From: Thalassotalea sediminis
GTDB lineage: Bacteria; Pseudomonadota; Gammaproteobacteria; Enterobacterales; Alteromonadaceae
NCBI RefSeq assembly: GCF_030295915.1
Contig: NZ_AP027361.1
Span: 3,534,001 to 3,598,000 of the forward strand
DNA: 64,000 nt
Direction: 5' to 3'
Shown here: positions 17,766 through 28,284 of the stretch, piece after piece
How positions within the stretch are numbered: position 1 is the stretch's first letter
Layout of the letters: each line of letters opens with the position of its first letter
Made by a program: the position numbers and the translations under genes
The notes under the pieces: model-generated
The model's input: the letters and a program-made list of their open reading frames with translations, nothing else
Databases searched by the model: none
What the model was told of the DNA's origin: nothing

Positions 17766-19047
17766 CGTGCAATTCCTCTAGTAAAGACGTTAAACGTTGA
17801 CCAAACTGATAAACATCTTCAAATGAATTGTATAGTGGCACAGGTGCTAATCTCACAACATCAGGCTCTCTAAAATCAGTAATCACACCAGCCTTTGTCA
17901 GGGCATTAAAAAAACGTTTATCAGTACCTATCAACTTAACTGACAATTGACAACCACGCGCTTCAGGTGTGGTCGGCGTAATAATTTGTAACTGTATATT
18001 GTCAAACTTTCTCACTACGTCATTAAAAACTAACTGCAGAAAAGCCGTTAACTTAACGCTTTTTTCACGTAATGCTTCAATACCCGCTTGTTGAAATATA
18101 TCCAACGAAGACTTTAAAACAGCCATCCCCATAATTGGCACATTACTGAGTTGCCACCCTTCTGCCCCCGACATAGGCTCAAAGGTATTCTCCATTAAAA
18201 AGCGCCGCTCTTTATTATGTCCCCACCAGCCACCAAAACGCGGAATGGAGGTGTCTTGACCGTGCTTGTCATGTACAAAAATACCCCCGACATTTCCGGC
18301 ACTGCCATTCAAGTATTTATAGGTGCACCAAGCAGCAAAGTCGACTTGCCACTCATGAAGTTTCAATGGAACATTGCCAACAGCATGCGCTAAGTCAAAA
18401 CCAGCCAGAGCGCCAACATTATGCGCGGCGGCCGTGAGCGCCTTCATATCAAAAAGTTGCCCCGTGAAATAGTTCACCCCCCCAAAAAACACTAACGCAA
18501 GTTCATCGCTATGCTCATTTATCGCAGCCAAAATATCTTGTTCACGAATAGTAAACTCACCTTCACGTGGTGACACTTCAATGATTGCTTCGTCTGGCTC
18601 AAAACCGTGATGCTTTACCTGTGTTTCCAGCAAGTAACGGTCAGATGGAAACATTTTAGCTTCACTAATAATTTTGAAGCGTTGTTTCGTTGGGCGATAA
18701 AAACTAACAAATAATAAATGAAGATTTGTCGTCAAAGAATTCATACACACCACTTCTGACTGTTGAGCGCCAACAAGTTCAGCACTAGCAGGTGTTAATA
18801 ATTCATGATAACTAACCCAAGGGTTTCGGCCATGAAAATGCCCTTCTACTCCCCAAGTTGCCCAATCATCCAATTCAACCTGTAAGTAATCTTTAGCTGC
18901 TTTTGGCTGCAAGCCTAAAGAGTTTCCCGTGAAATAAAGTACTTGTTCACCATCAATGACAGGATGGAAAAACTTGTCTCGATAGCCTGCTAGTGGATCG
19001 TCATTATCAAGTTGTTGAGCGCAAGCTAAGGTATTCGCTAAAGTCAT
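17755..19047 (-). CDS. kynU: Kynureninase
   Basis: This 430-residue PLP enzyme of fold type I cleaves 3-hydroxykynurenine (or kynurenine) to 3-hydroxyanthranilate (or anthranilate) and alanine. Recognisable segments are [12 protein letters not shown] near the N-terminus, [12 protein letters not shown] carrying the aspartate that contacts the PLP ring, and [12 protein letters not shown] with the Schiff-base lysine near residue 241. The following FGGWWGHN is also typical. The gene overlaps the monooxygenase gene and follows the decarboxylase gene by about a dozen bases. Because the next enzyme is 3-hydroxyanthranilate dioxygenase, the hydroxylated substrate is the likely one here. Confidence 0.96.
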   Translation of the reverse strand: MTLANTLACAQQLDNDDPLAGYRDKFFHPVIDGEQVLYFTGNSLGLQPKAAKDYLQVELDDWATWGVEGHFHGRNPWVSYHELLTPASAELVGAQQSEVVCMNSLTTNLHLLFVSFYRPTKQRFKIISEAKMFPSDRYLLETQVKHHGFEPDEAIIEVSPREGEFTIREQDILAAINEHSDELALVFFGGVNYFTGQLFDMKALTAAAHNVGALAGFDLAHAVGNVPLKLHEWQVDFAAWCTYKYLNGSAGNVGGIFVHDKHGQDTSIPRFGGWWGHNKERRFLMENTFEPMSGAEGWQLSNVPIMGMAVLKSSLDIFQQAGIEALREKSVKLTAFLQLVFNDVVRKFDNIQLQIITPTTPEARGCQLSVKLIGTDKRFFNALTKAGVITDFREPDVVRLAPVPLYNSFEDVYQFGQRLTSLLEELHGEY

Positions 19048-19058
19048 ATAATTCTCAG

Positions 19059-20080
19059 TTAAGATGTAGGTAGCTTAAAAAAATGCTCAGCATTGGTTGC
19101 TAATAGTTTTTGTTTATCCTGATCGTTTAACAGCGGCGCGGTTTTGATTAACGCCCCCATTTTTTGTTCTCCCAAAGGAAATGGATAATCAGTACCAAAC
19201 AACAATCGTTCTATGGTCATTTTCTTAACCAGCAGCGCTAACGCATCATGGTCAAAAACTGCGGTATCGAGATAAAAACGATCGAGGTAATGGCTAGGCG
19301 GATATTCAGACTTCCCACGAGCAATATCGCGATGTAGCCATGCATTGTCTAATCGCCCAAGAAGAAACGCAAAAGCACCACCACCATGAGCAAAACAAAT
19401 TTTCAAGTCTCGGCTGATGCGGTCAAAACCACCACCGAGTATCATCGACACAATAGAAAGCTGGGTTTCTGCAGGCATGCCGACCGTCCATCCCATCATG
19501 TAATCTTTTGTACGATTTGCAGCCATCATATCCCAAGGATGCACAAAAACGGGTATTCCCTCGGCGGCACAATGTTGTAAAAACGTTAAAATGCCTTCAT
19601 CATCCATATTTTTTTCGCCGACGTGATTACCAATTTGAATACCTACATGTCCAGCTGCCATCGCTCGACTCGCTTCCTTACAAGCTGCATCTGTATCTTG
19701 TAAAGGCACCTGTGCCATGGCAAATAATCGGCCTTGGCCCTGTTGGCAGATATCTAAAGCGGCATCATTAAATAGCTGTGCGCAGTATAATGCTTGCTCA
19801 ATTGGCTTTTCGTAGGCAAATAAAATAGGCGTTGCAGAAATAATTTGCTGCGTTACACCTTGCGCATCCATTTCCTCAAGACGCACTTGTGGGTCCCAGC
19901 AAGCGGCATATATAGGTCTAAAAGGCTTATCGCCTTTCATTAACATCGCCTTGGCAAACCCTTTATCGTTTTTTTCGTCACTTACGTGGTTTAACCATGG
20001 CCAATTATCACCACCAAATTTTTCTTGTAAGCTAGGCCAAGTCTTTGGAAAAAAGTGAGAATGAATATCAACAACGCGCA

Positions 20081-20081
<1 letters not shown>
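19059..20081 (-). CDS. 2-amino-3-carboxymuconate-6-semialdehyde decarboxylase (ACMSD)
   Basis: This approximately 340-residue zinc-dependent amidohydrolase-fold decarboxylase diverts aminocarboxymuconate semialdehyde away from quinolinate (NAD) towards aminomuconate. The metal motif HSHFFP follows the start directly, a histidine appears in [11 protein letters not shown], and the metal aspartate is in [11 protein letters not shown] near residue 293. I chose the ATG at 20081, which overlaps the stop of the upstream gene (TGATG) and has GGAG 8 bases before it; a GTG one codon upstream is the alternative. It sits between the dioxygenase that makes its substrate and kynureninase, as expected for the catabolic branch. 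Confidence 0.95.
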
Positions 20082-21061
<980 letters not shown>

Positions 21062-21072
<11 letters not shown>

Positions 21073-22537
21073 ATGGGTGCTTATCAATATTGATACAAAT
21101 GTTAACCGGCTCACTGTAGAATGCCATAGAGTGTGCGCCCCCTTCTCGTCCGATACCTGAGAGTTTTACTCCGCCAAATGGTGCTCTTAAATCTCGTAAA
21201 AACCAGGTATTCACCCAAACAAGACCAACATCCATTTGTGGTGCAACACGATGGGCTCGTGATAAATTTTCTGTCCAAATCGCCGCTGCTAATCCATAGG
21301 CAGTATTGTTTACCCGTTCAACAACTTCGTACTCATCATCAAACACCGAGACATGGCAAATCGGGCCAAAAATTTCCTCTTGGTTTATCGGATCTTCATC
21401 CGATAAACCAGTAATAATGGTTGGTTCAATGTAACAACCATTATCACGCTCATCACCAAAACTAGGCACACCTCCCCCGGTAAGAACCTTTGCCCCTGAT
21501 TTTTTTGCTTGTTGGTAGTAGGACAGTACTTTTTGTTGATGTTGTTTAGAAACTAATGGCCCGATAAGCACATTTGACTCTTTCGGGTAACCTATTTTTA
21601 TGGCTTCAGCTGCTTTAACGAGTTTTTCGACAAATGCTTGATAAAGAACACGATGCACAAAAACTCTTTCCGTACACAAGCAAACTTGGCCGCAATTGGT
21701 AAAGGTTGAACGCGCGACACCTGCAACCGCTTTATCAAGATCTGCGTCTTGAAAAACAATAGCAGCATTTTTACCGCCTAATTCAAAAGAGAGAGGTTTA
21801 ACCCCTGATGAGACCGCACTCATGATATGTTTACCGGTGGCAGATGCGCCTGTAAACGTGATTGCATCTACCTTGGGATGTTGAGTGAGTGCATCACCAA
21901 TGTATTTACCTCGACCTAAAATGAGATTAAAGACACCAGCGGGTAAGCCTACTTCATCCATAACTTGCGCGAGTAGATATGCCGTAGAAGATGTTTCTTC
22001 TGATGGTTTCAAAATAACACAATTTCCACACGCTAATGCAGGAGCCACTTTCCAAGTCGCTAACAATAAAGGTAAATTCCAAGGTGAAATAATAGCCACA
22101 ACACCCAAGGGCTTATTTACAGAATAATTTAACGCCTGTTCACCAGTAGCAGTGTCGGTAACAAATGTTTCACCTGTATAAAACTTAGCTAAATCTGCAA
22201 AGGTACGAAAATTCGCTGCGGCTCTTGGAATATCGATTGTTTCAACCTGATAAAGTGATTTACCCGTATCAGCAATCTCAGCGTCAATAAATTCAGCTAA
22301 TCGCGCTTCGATACGATCAGCGACTTTGTGGAGAAGCGCGCTACGTTGTTGAACACTCATTGCTCCCCACTTACTACTTAAAGCTCGCTTAGCAGCAGTA
22401 ACAGCAAGGTCTACTTGCGCTTGACTTGCTTCACCAATGTCAGCAATTTTTTCACCATTAACAGGGTTTATATTGTCAAAGTAGTGTTCACTACGTTCAA
22501 ACTTACCATCAATGTAACAGTGTAATGTATCGATCAT
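21062..22537 (-). CDS. 2-aminomuconate (2-hydroxymuconate) semialdehyde dehydrogenase
   Basis: This 491-residue NAD-dependent aldehyde dehydrogenase has the cofactor-binding [26 protein letters not shown] with the general-base glutamate, and the catalytic Cys286 in [10 protein letters not shown]. The extra cysteine two residues after it is a feature seen in muconate semialdehyde dehydrogenases. In this operon the substrate should be 2-aminomuconate 6-semialdehyde produced by the decarboxylase. It is the first gene of the seven-gene kynurenine operon and has an AAGGAA ribosome site. The class is certain; the substrate follows from the operon. Confidence 0.92.
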
Positions 22538-22582
22538 AATGATCGCGTTCCTTAAGCCCTAATTAATCGACTGTATCGTTAA

Positions 22583-22602
22583 AGTATAGATAAATATATT
22601 TA
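22583..22602 (-). promoter_or_regulatory. Candidate -10 box and TAAATATATTTA palindrome of the kynurenine operon
   Basis: On the minus strand, 46-65 bases upstream of the dehydrogenase ATG, a TATACT (22588-22583) resembles a -10 box. Immediately upstream of it lies a perfect 12-base palindrome TAAATATATTTA (22591-22602). A similar TAAATATTTA (15432-15441) is found upstream of the LysR gene. A convincing -35 box at normal spacing was not found, so activator dependence is possible. Confidence 0.35.
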
Positions 22603-22684
22603 GTTATTTTTAACAAAAACATAAGAATTTCTGATGTAATTTATGAAGATTGCAATAATTAGTGTTATTAAGTGTTACCGACAC

Positions 22685-22713
22685 TTGTGGTCTGATGAGC
22701 AGATGAGTATAAT
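22685..22713 (+). promoter_or_regulatory. Sigma-70-like promoter of the STAS gene
   Basis: A consensus -10 TATAAT (22708-22713) is spaced 17 bases from TTGTGG (22685-22690), which matches the first half of the -35 consensus. The bases after the -10 are GC-rich (CCGCGC), a discriminator seen at growth-rate-regulated promoters. The STAS gene starts 61 bases downstream. Confidence 0.5.
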
Positions 22714-22773
22714 CCGCGCTCACTTTTTCATCACTTAACAACTCAACACGGACGTTCGTTAGCAGGTTTATTA

Positions 22774-23121
22774 ATGAGCGCACTACCAACAGTAATGTTT
22801 AATGATAAAACATTAACAATTAAAGCTAATAAAACGTTTACGTTTAGCCACTATCGCACCATTTATGCGATTACAAAATCCAACAATAATGAGTTTGAGC
22901 GTATAGAAGTAGATTTTCAAAATACCCTCTATATCGATTCTGCCGGTTTAGGTATGCTATTAATATTACGCGATTTTTGTAGAAAAAACCGTTTAGAACT
23001 AGACATCATTAACAGTACGAAGGGAAATACAGCAAGCATGTTGGAGGTGATTGGCCTTACAAGTGGATTTTTAATGGGGCATAGCGCAAACACCCCACTT
23101 AATTGTGCATTGAGTGCTTAA
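22774..23121 (+). CDS. Stand-alone STAS-domain protein (anti-anti-sigma factor type)
   Basis: This 115-residue protein consists only of a STAS domain. The motif YIDSAGLGMLL carries the phosphorylatable serine (Ser56) of anti-anti-sigma factors of the SpoIIAA/RsbV class. Such proteins switch partners with a serine kinase/anti-sigma protein or with a PP2C response regulator; none is encoded nearby. It is divergent from the kynurenine operon and has a clear promoter. It converges on the ROK kinase gene with only 16 bases between the stops. The family is confident; its signalling partners are elsewhere in the genome. Confidence 0.85.
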   Translation: MSALPTVMFNDKTLTIKANKTFTFSHYRTIYAITKSNNNEFERIEVDFQNTLYIDSAGLGMLLILRDFCRKNRLELDIINSTKGNTASMLEVIGLTSGFLMGHSANTPLNCALSA

Positions 23122-23137
23122 CAGAAACCAATTAGCA

Positions 23138-23995
23138 TTATATTTTCGCTTGCTGCAGGTAAAGTGCTGCAGCACCTAATAGCGCAGCGTTATCTAACTC
23201 GCTTCTCATTATATTCAAGTTATCACGCACATTTTTATAAGGAAATAATGATAACGCCTGCCAAACGGCATCAATGTATAACTCAAAAGATTTCACAACT
23301 GAACCACCAACCACAATTAATTTGGGATCAACAGTAAACATTAAATAACTTATTGCTTTAGCCAAGTGCTGACCAAACTCATTAAATAAGTGCTGTGCAT
23401 CCAGATCACCAGCGCGCGCTTTTTCAGCAAGTTCAGCGCCGTTTACCTGATGTATCTTACTAAAAAACGATCCCGAGCAATAATCATCAATCGTTCCCGA
23501 TAAATAAGGAATACCTCCCAACTCACCGGCACAACAATTGTTGCCAGTATAGAGTTGGCCATTGAGTATAAAACCTGAACCAAAACCAGTCCCTAAACAA
23601 ATACCAACAATATTTTGACTTTGACTCGCGATTTTTCCATAGGTTGCTTCGCCGGCGACAAAGCAATTGACATCGTTATTAATGTAAACTGGCAAATTAA
23701 AATGATCGGTTAACGCCGTTTTTAAATCATAATGTTGCCATGCTGGAATATTGACCGCATCAAAAACCACACCATTTTCAACGTCTACAATACAAGGAAC
23801 ACCAATAGTAATAGCCGAGGTATCATTCATTCGCATATTTTCAATACCATCGATAAGAAACTGTAATATTTCAGCTAAAGAGCCTTGTGCACAAAACGGC
23901 AGTTCACTGTTTGTTTCAATTATACCATTGCGAAAGCGGCCAAAATTTACTTTAGTGCCACCGATATCTAACGTTACTAATGAAAAGGAATGCAT
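23138..23995 (-). CDS. ROK-family sugar kinase lacking the zinc motif
   Basis: This 285-residue kinase has the ROK phosphate-binding motif (DIGGTKVNFGRF near the N-terminus), the catalytic-base region NNDVNCFVAGEA, and GTGFGSGFILNG. The usual ROK zinc site, a GHxx histidine plus a CxCGxxGCxE cluster, is absent: the corresponding stretch reads AGELGGIPYLSGTIDDYCSG with only one cysteine. It follows the chitobiase gene on the same strand but is separated from it by a strong terminator. Phosphorylation of GlcNAc or another hexose released by the neighbouring cluster is likely, yet the substrate cannot be read from sequence. Confidence 0.82.
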   Translation of the reverse strand: MHSFSLVTLDIGGTKVNFGRFRNGIIETNSELPFCAQGSLAEILQFLIDGIENMRMNDTSAITIGVPCIVDVENGVVFDAVNIPAWQHYDLKTALTDHFNLPVYINNDVNCFVAGEATYGKIASQSQNIVGICLGTGFGSGFILNGQLYTGNNCCAGELGGIPYLSGTIDDYCSGSFFSKIHQVNGAELAEKARAGDLDAQHLFNEFGQHLAKAISYLMFTVDPKLIVVGGSVVKSFELYIDAVWQALSLFPYKNVRDNLNIMRSELDNAALLGAAALYLQQAKI

Positions 23996-24018
23996 CTGAT
24001 AAACCTAATTAACTCACA

Positions 24019-24049
24019 AAAAAAATGCCGAGCATATTTGCCCGGCATA
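24019..24049 (-). terminator. Rho-independent terminator after the chitobiase gene
   Basis: The stem ATGCCG/CGGCAT (24026-24031 with 24044-24049), extended by two more G-C pairs past one mismatch, has a 6-base AT loop. On the minus strand it is followed by eight Ts (24026-24019). It lies 16 bases past the chitobiase stop and before the ROK kinase start. Confidence 0.85.
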
Positions 24050-24064
24050 TTACCTGATAGAAGA

Positions 24065-26722
24065 TTATTGAACGTTAAAACTTCTGCCTGCACGATCGCC
24101 TGCGGCATTTCGAGCTCTGACTTTAACATTACCCGATACGGCAACAGGTGCAGTATAAGATTGCCATTTACCGCCATCCACGCTGTATTCTAGCGGCAAA
24201 CCAGGTAATGAGCTATTGATATGCAATTGCCCGTCAATGATTTTCGCACCAACGGTTGGTACACGGTAAAACACTCCTAACTTGTCGAGCTTAATGAGTT
24301 CTTTTTGCGCCACTGCGTTACCAAACTTTTGCCATTTCTCGTCACGTTTCTGCTTCAACGCATCGGTAAAAACACCGGTATTTTGGTTATATTTAGCACC
24401 TTCATAGTTATACGGGACAGACCAATCTGCATTATGCCAAGCACGTTCAGCAAGTGAAATTAAGCGTGGATAAAGCATATATTCAGCCTGCTCTTCACTG
24501 CGTATTGTTTCACTCCAAATTTGCCCTTGTACACCGGCTACTTTGAAGCCTTTTGGTAACGGTTGATGCGCAATTTTCCCATCTTCACCTTTGGTCAATG
24601 TATCGTCAGACTCAAATGGCTGTCCTAATGTCGTTAAGCGAAACTCAGCATTAATCGGTAAATTATCTGGCATAAAGTTAAAAACATTACGGCTATCAAT
24701 ACGACGTGACGCCCAGTTATAACCTCGCTCTTTCGGATCAACCTCATATGGGAAGTCGAAATAAAAAACATCAGGAATCGAAAGAACAACATTCCAACCA
24801 CGATGTGCTTGCTCACTTACCATTTTGTGAGCGCCCCATGGTAAAGCTCCCCAAATATATGAGTAAACATCTTTAGGCATATTCTCTGCGTGTGTTTCAC
24901 CTAAACCGTCGTTCCAGCCGCCCACAGAAATACCTTTACTGACGATCATATTAGAAACACGCTCGATAAAGTGCGCGCCAAGATGCTTAATGTCATTAAC
25001 ATCGTTCGATTTATCTGCAACTAACGCTTTACATGCCGGAGACTCAACCCACGCACCTGCTGTTTCGTCAGCGCCAATGTGATACATGTTTAACGGATGT
25101 TTTGCTTCTTTATGCATCGCGATAAGATCTTCTAACACACGGTCAACAAAGCTATATGAAGATTCTAAACAAACATTAATTGTATTGTCGTTATAGTTTT
25201 GAATTGATCGATACTCAGTTTTATCTTCCAAATCTGACAATAAATACTTCGTCGCTTCTACTTCATTCTCTTCTGCCATAAAGCGACGGTACCGTGCTTC
25301 CATTGCTTTTACTGCCACTCGAGAGTGACCTGGCATATCCAACGAAGGAATAACCTGAATGTGATGACGACTCGCATAATTTAAGATATCAAGATAATCT
25401 TGCACACTGTAATAGCCATCTCGATCGCTAGCATCACCGCCGCCTAATTGTGGTTGCATACAATGTTTGTCGGATAAATCTAAGCAACGCTTTGAACCAA
25501 TTTCTGTTAATTCAGGAAAACTTGGTAATTCAATGCGCCAGCCTTCATCTTCTGCTAAATGCATATGGAGTTTATTTAATTTATATGCACCCATTTGTTC
25601 AATTAAACGAAAAATCATCGCCTTGTCATGAAAATTACGTGCTACATCCATATGCTGACCGCGATAACCATACATAGGTGCATCTTCAATGCTAACAAAT
25701 GGCAACGTTAACTCTTCAGTGATTAATAAACTCGCCATCGTTTGGACACCATAAAAAGCACCCGCCAAATCAGCTGCTGCAATAGTGACACCTTCATCTG
25801 ACGTGGTTAACTGATAACTTTCTGCTTTTCGCAAACCTTTATCAATACTGATCTTAACGGGAATACCATTATCACTTTGACTAACACCCAATTTAGCTAA
25901 ACGCTCAAAAGCAGCACTTACATCTGATGCTTCTAGACCAAGATATGATACTGATAAGCCTTTCGATACATCTAAGCTTTTATCTTCATCAGTAACTGTT
26001 ATCTGACTAGGTGTTGGAATAACAGTTGTAGCGAGATCACTGTTATCTACCTTAATATCAGCGTTATGATCGTATAACCAAGCAGCATTTGCATATTGAT
26101 TTATGTCATTAGGCGCAGATTTAATTTGATGAGGAATATCAGTATAGGGCTCAATCCACGGCGTTAATTCTAGTTTAGTTTCTGGATCGATTGTCGTGCG
26201 CGTACTATCAATAACGGCAGGTGTTAAACCATTACCCGCCACCCAATAGTTAGGCATTAACTGCGAATGCGTTAAGGCTGTCGCCGCCATATACACTTGA
26301 ATAGATTGCGTTTCACCGGCTTTGAAACCTGTAAACGCTTCTGTAGGTGTTATTCGATGAATGTCACCATTGTAAAACTCAATAGATAACGTATCTGACT
26401 TACCCGAATAAATCGGATAAACTTGCGAATAATAAATCTGCCAATCATTGACATTGATATCAGTCGGCGAGGTAAATTTAATATGGGCGCTAAAGCAGTG
26501 TTTAACCTCTTTACCATCACGATCAGGACAATCAGTTTCAATGTTACTTAGTACCTGATATTTAACATCAAGTGTTTTTGCCAGCGTATTCAGCGTTTGC
26601 TGATCTAAACTGACAATTTCAGCTTTTTCAACTGCTGATTGAGATACTGTTTTTTCTTGACTGCACCCTGCAACGGCAAGCGCTATAGCACTACAAGCAA
26701 GAAAACTTCGTGATAATTTCAT
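24065..26722 (-). CDS. Chitobiase-type GH20 beta-N-acetylhexosaminidase, lipoprotein
   Basis: This 885-residue enzyme has a lipoprotein signal peptide (lipobox AVAGC). The domains in order are a CHB_HEX carbohydrate-binding-like N-terminal domain (about 50-200), a GH20b domain (about 230-340), the GH20 TIM barrel with the catalytic Asp-Glu in HIGADE (near 551-552), and a C-terminal chitobiase domain ending in an Ig-like fold. The architecture is that of chitobiases that split chitobiose to GlcNAc at the cell surface or in the periplasm. It follows nagP by 59 bases, with a small hairpin between the two genes, and is followed by a terminator. It is unlike the 800-residue GH20 at 5.6 kb, which lacks the CHB_HEX domains. 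Confidence 0.94.
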   Translation of the reverse strand: MKLSRSFLACSAIALAVAGCSQEKTVSQSAVEKAEIVSLDQQTLNTLAKTLDVKYQVLSNIETDCPDRDGKEVKHCFSAHIKFTSPTDINVNDWQIYYSQVYPIYSGKSDTLSIEFYNGDIHRITPTEAFTGFKAGETQSIQVYMAATALTHSQLMPNYWVAGNGLTPAVIDSTRTTIDPETKLELTPWIEPYTDIPHQIKSAPNDINQYANAAWLYDHNADIKVDNSDLATTVIPTPSQITVTDEDKSLDVSKGLSVSYLGLEASDVSAAFERLAKLGVSQSDNGIPVKISIDKGLRKAESYQLTTSDEGVTIAAADLAGAFYGVQTMASLLITEELTLPFVSIEDAPMYGYRGQHMDVARNFHDKAMIFRLIEQMGAYKLNKLHMHLAEDEGWRIELPSFPELTEIGSKRCLDLSDKHCMQPQLGGGDASDRDGYYSVQDYLDILNYASRHHIQVIPSLDMPGHSRVAVKAMEARYRRFMAEENEVEATKYLLSDLEDKTEYRSIQNYNDNTINVCLESSYSFVDRVLEDLIAMHKEAKHPLNMYHIGADETAGAWVESPACKALVADKSNDVNDIKHLGAHFIERVSNMIVSKGISVGGWNDGLGETHAENMPKDVYSYIWGALPWGAHKMVSEQAHRGWNVVLSIPDVFYFDFPYEVDPKERGYNWASRRIDSRNVFNFMPDNLPINAEFRLTTLGQPFESDDTLTKGEDGKIAHQPLPKGFKVAGVQGQIWSETIRSEEQAEYMLYPRLISLAERAWHNADWSVPYNYEGAKYNQNTGVFTDALKQKRDEKWQKFGNAVAQKELIKLDKLGVFYRVPTVGAKIIDGQLHINSSLPGLPLEYSVDGGKWQSYTAPVAVSGNVKVRARNAAGDRAGRSFNVQ

Positions 26723-26748
26723 GAGTATATTACCTTTTTTTGTTTAGC

Positions 26749-26762
26749 TGCTCCCAGGAGCA
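26749..26762. other. Small intercistronic hairpin between nagP and the chitobiase gene
   Basis: A TGCTC/GAGCA stem with a 4-base loop lies in the 59-base gap between the two minus-strand genes. No T-run follows on the transcribed strand, so it is not a terminator. An mRNA-processing or stability role is possible. Confidence 0.3.
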
Positions 26763-26781
26763 ACAACGTTTAAAACGGGTA

Positions 26782-28062
26782 TTACGACGTGGAAGTTTCC
26801 ACTGACGTTTTTTTAAATAATTTTATGGTTTTATTCACCACTAAAGGTTTTGCCCAAAATCCAATTGAAAAAATATAACCAAGGGTGATATAAACTACCA
26901 CCATACCTATGCGCAGATCACCGGTCATATCAGCAATTAAGCCAATAAGGGGTGACGCTAAACCCCCACCGACGATGCCCGTACATAAAATGCCAGCAAA
27001 AGAGCCATGATGTTCTGCAACCGAATTTAACGCGAGTGAAAAAATAACTGACCACATAACAGACAGGAAAAAACCCACCATTGGAAATGCGATAACTGAA
27101 ATCTCTGCGCGACCAAATAATGCAAATGACAGCGCTATCATTGCAGCACCAGAAAAAAGTTTCAAGACCAAACGGCTATCAAACAACTTCACGAGTACTA
27201 AACCTAGTAAACAACCAACAGTAAGCATGAACCAAAATTCACTGACTGTTTCTGCACCAACAGTAACTGGATCTAAACCATGATAACGTTCTAAAAACAA
27301 CGAAATAGCATTGGCAACACCTTGTTCGGTGCCAACGTACGCCGCAATACCGATAAAAAATAAGATCACAGATTTATTTTTTAACAGTTGTTTGTATATG
27401 CCGACTGCACCTACCGCTTCTTCATCATTAAGCTCAACTTTCGGCAATCTAATGAGGGCAATAAAAACGAGCATGGCTATCGAAACAGCAGCGAAAATCC
27501 AATACATGGAGAGCCAACTCATATTTGCTGGCACATTACTATTGAAAAAGCCAATAACACCATTCGTTTCACCAGCTGCCATTGATTGCACAACATTGCT
27601 GTAGACGATTGGGCTTAAGGTTGCTGCGCCGCCAAAAAGTAGTTGGGCCATAACAGAATAAAACGCGAAATGCTCTTGTCCGCCAGAAACACGAAGTAAC
27701 GGGTTGATAGCCACTTGCAACATCGCCATGCCGGTACCGATCAAAAATAAAGATCCCATTGCCATAACAAAGCTAGGATTAATGGCGAAAAGAAGTGAGC
27801 CGATAGCTGCCATAACAAATGCGGTTAGCATGACGAATTTTTCACCGTATTTATCAACCAAAATACCAGACGGTATCGACATTACACCGTAGGCAGCAAA
27901 AAATGAAAATGGCAAGAAGCCTGCCACGGCAAGACTAATATTAAAGTCTTCTACCAATGATGGAAATAGAGGCCCTAAAATGTTGGTAATAAAAGAAATG
28001 GCAAAAAAGGTAACAAGTACCAGTACCACCCCCGTATAATTTGTTTTCATACTCATATCCAT
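26782..28062 (-). CDS. nagP: N-acetylglucosamine MFS transporter
   Basis: This 426-residue integral membrane protein has about 12 helices and the layout of the FucP/NagP branch of the major facilitator superfamily (for example LGPLFPSLVEDFNISLAVAG at the N-terminus and VAINPLLRVSGG in the middle). In marine Alteromonadales this transporter takes up GlcNAc made from chitin, typically next to nagX. Here it lies between nagX and the chitobiase gene. Three ATG codons occur in the first five codons and the start is uncertain by up to 12 bases. A 222-base gap separates it from nagX, with a strong hairpin and a small palindrome (28091-28103), so it may have its own promoter. Confidence 0.85.
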   Translation of the reverse strand: MDMSMKTNYTGVVLVLVTFFAISFITNILGPLFPSLVEDFNISLAVAGFLPFSFFAAYGVMSIPSGILVDKYGEKFVMLTAFVMAAIGSLLFAINPSFVMAMGSLFLIGTGMAMLQVAINPLLRVSGGQEHFAFYSVMAQLLFGGAATLSPIVYSNVVQSMAAGETNGVIGFFNSNVPANMSWLSMYWIFAAVSIAMLVFIALIRLPKVELNDEEAVGAVGIYKQLLKNKSVILFFIGIAAYVGTEQGVANAISLFLERYHGLDPVTVGAETVSEFWFMLTVGCLLGLVLVKLFDSRLVLKLFSGAAMIALSFALFGRAEISVIAFPMVGFFLSVMWSVIFSLALNSVAEHHGSFAGILCTGIVGGGLASPLIGLIADMTGDLRIGMVVVYITLGYIFSIGFWAKPLVVNKTIKLFKKTSVETSTS

Positions 28063-28090
28063 TTGTTTATTATTGTTTCCGTATTCACTA

Positions 28091-28103
28091 AACGAAGTTC
28101 GTT
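28091..28103. promoter_or_regulatory. Palindrome upstream of nagP
   Basis: AACGAA-G-TTCGTT is a perfect palindrome 29 bases before the nagP start. It could be an operator in a promoter for nagP, but no matching copy was noticed upstream of nagX. Confidence 0.3.
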
Positions 28104-28228
28104 ATCGGCATCGAATTCATTTGAGCCAGTAACCTTTGTACTTTATCCAAGCAGTGTTCACCAGCAGAAAAGTTTTCATTTACACCTACATTTTTGTAAA
28201 TACTTACTTGTGTGTTAACGATTACATC

Positions 28229-28279
28229 AAGACACAACATGGCGTAAACGTTCACTAACATTACGCCACGCTGTGTCTT
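28229..28279. repeat. Bipartite long hairpin between nagX and nagP
   Basis: Two nested 8-base perfect inverted repeats (AAGACACA/TGTGTCTT outside, TGGCGTAA/TTACGCCA inside) are separated by symmetric 3-base internal gaps and enclose a 13-base loop. The structure begins 6 bases past the nagX stop. No T-run follows it on the minus strand, so it looks more like an mRNA-stabilising or processing hairpin, or an operator pair, than a standard terminator. Confidence 0.7.
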
Positions 28280-28284
28280 ATACA

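Noticed and set aside
26749..26762. Hairpin before the chitobiase gene as a terminator
   Set aside because: On the transcribed strand it is followed by an A-rich and not a T-rich run, so only an intercistronic hairpin is reported.
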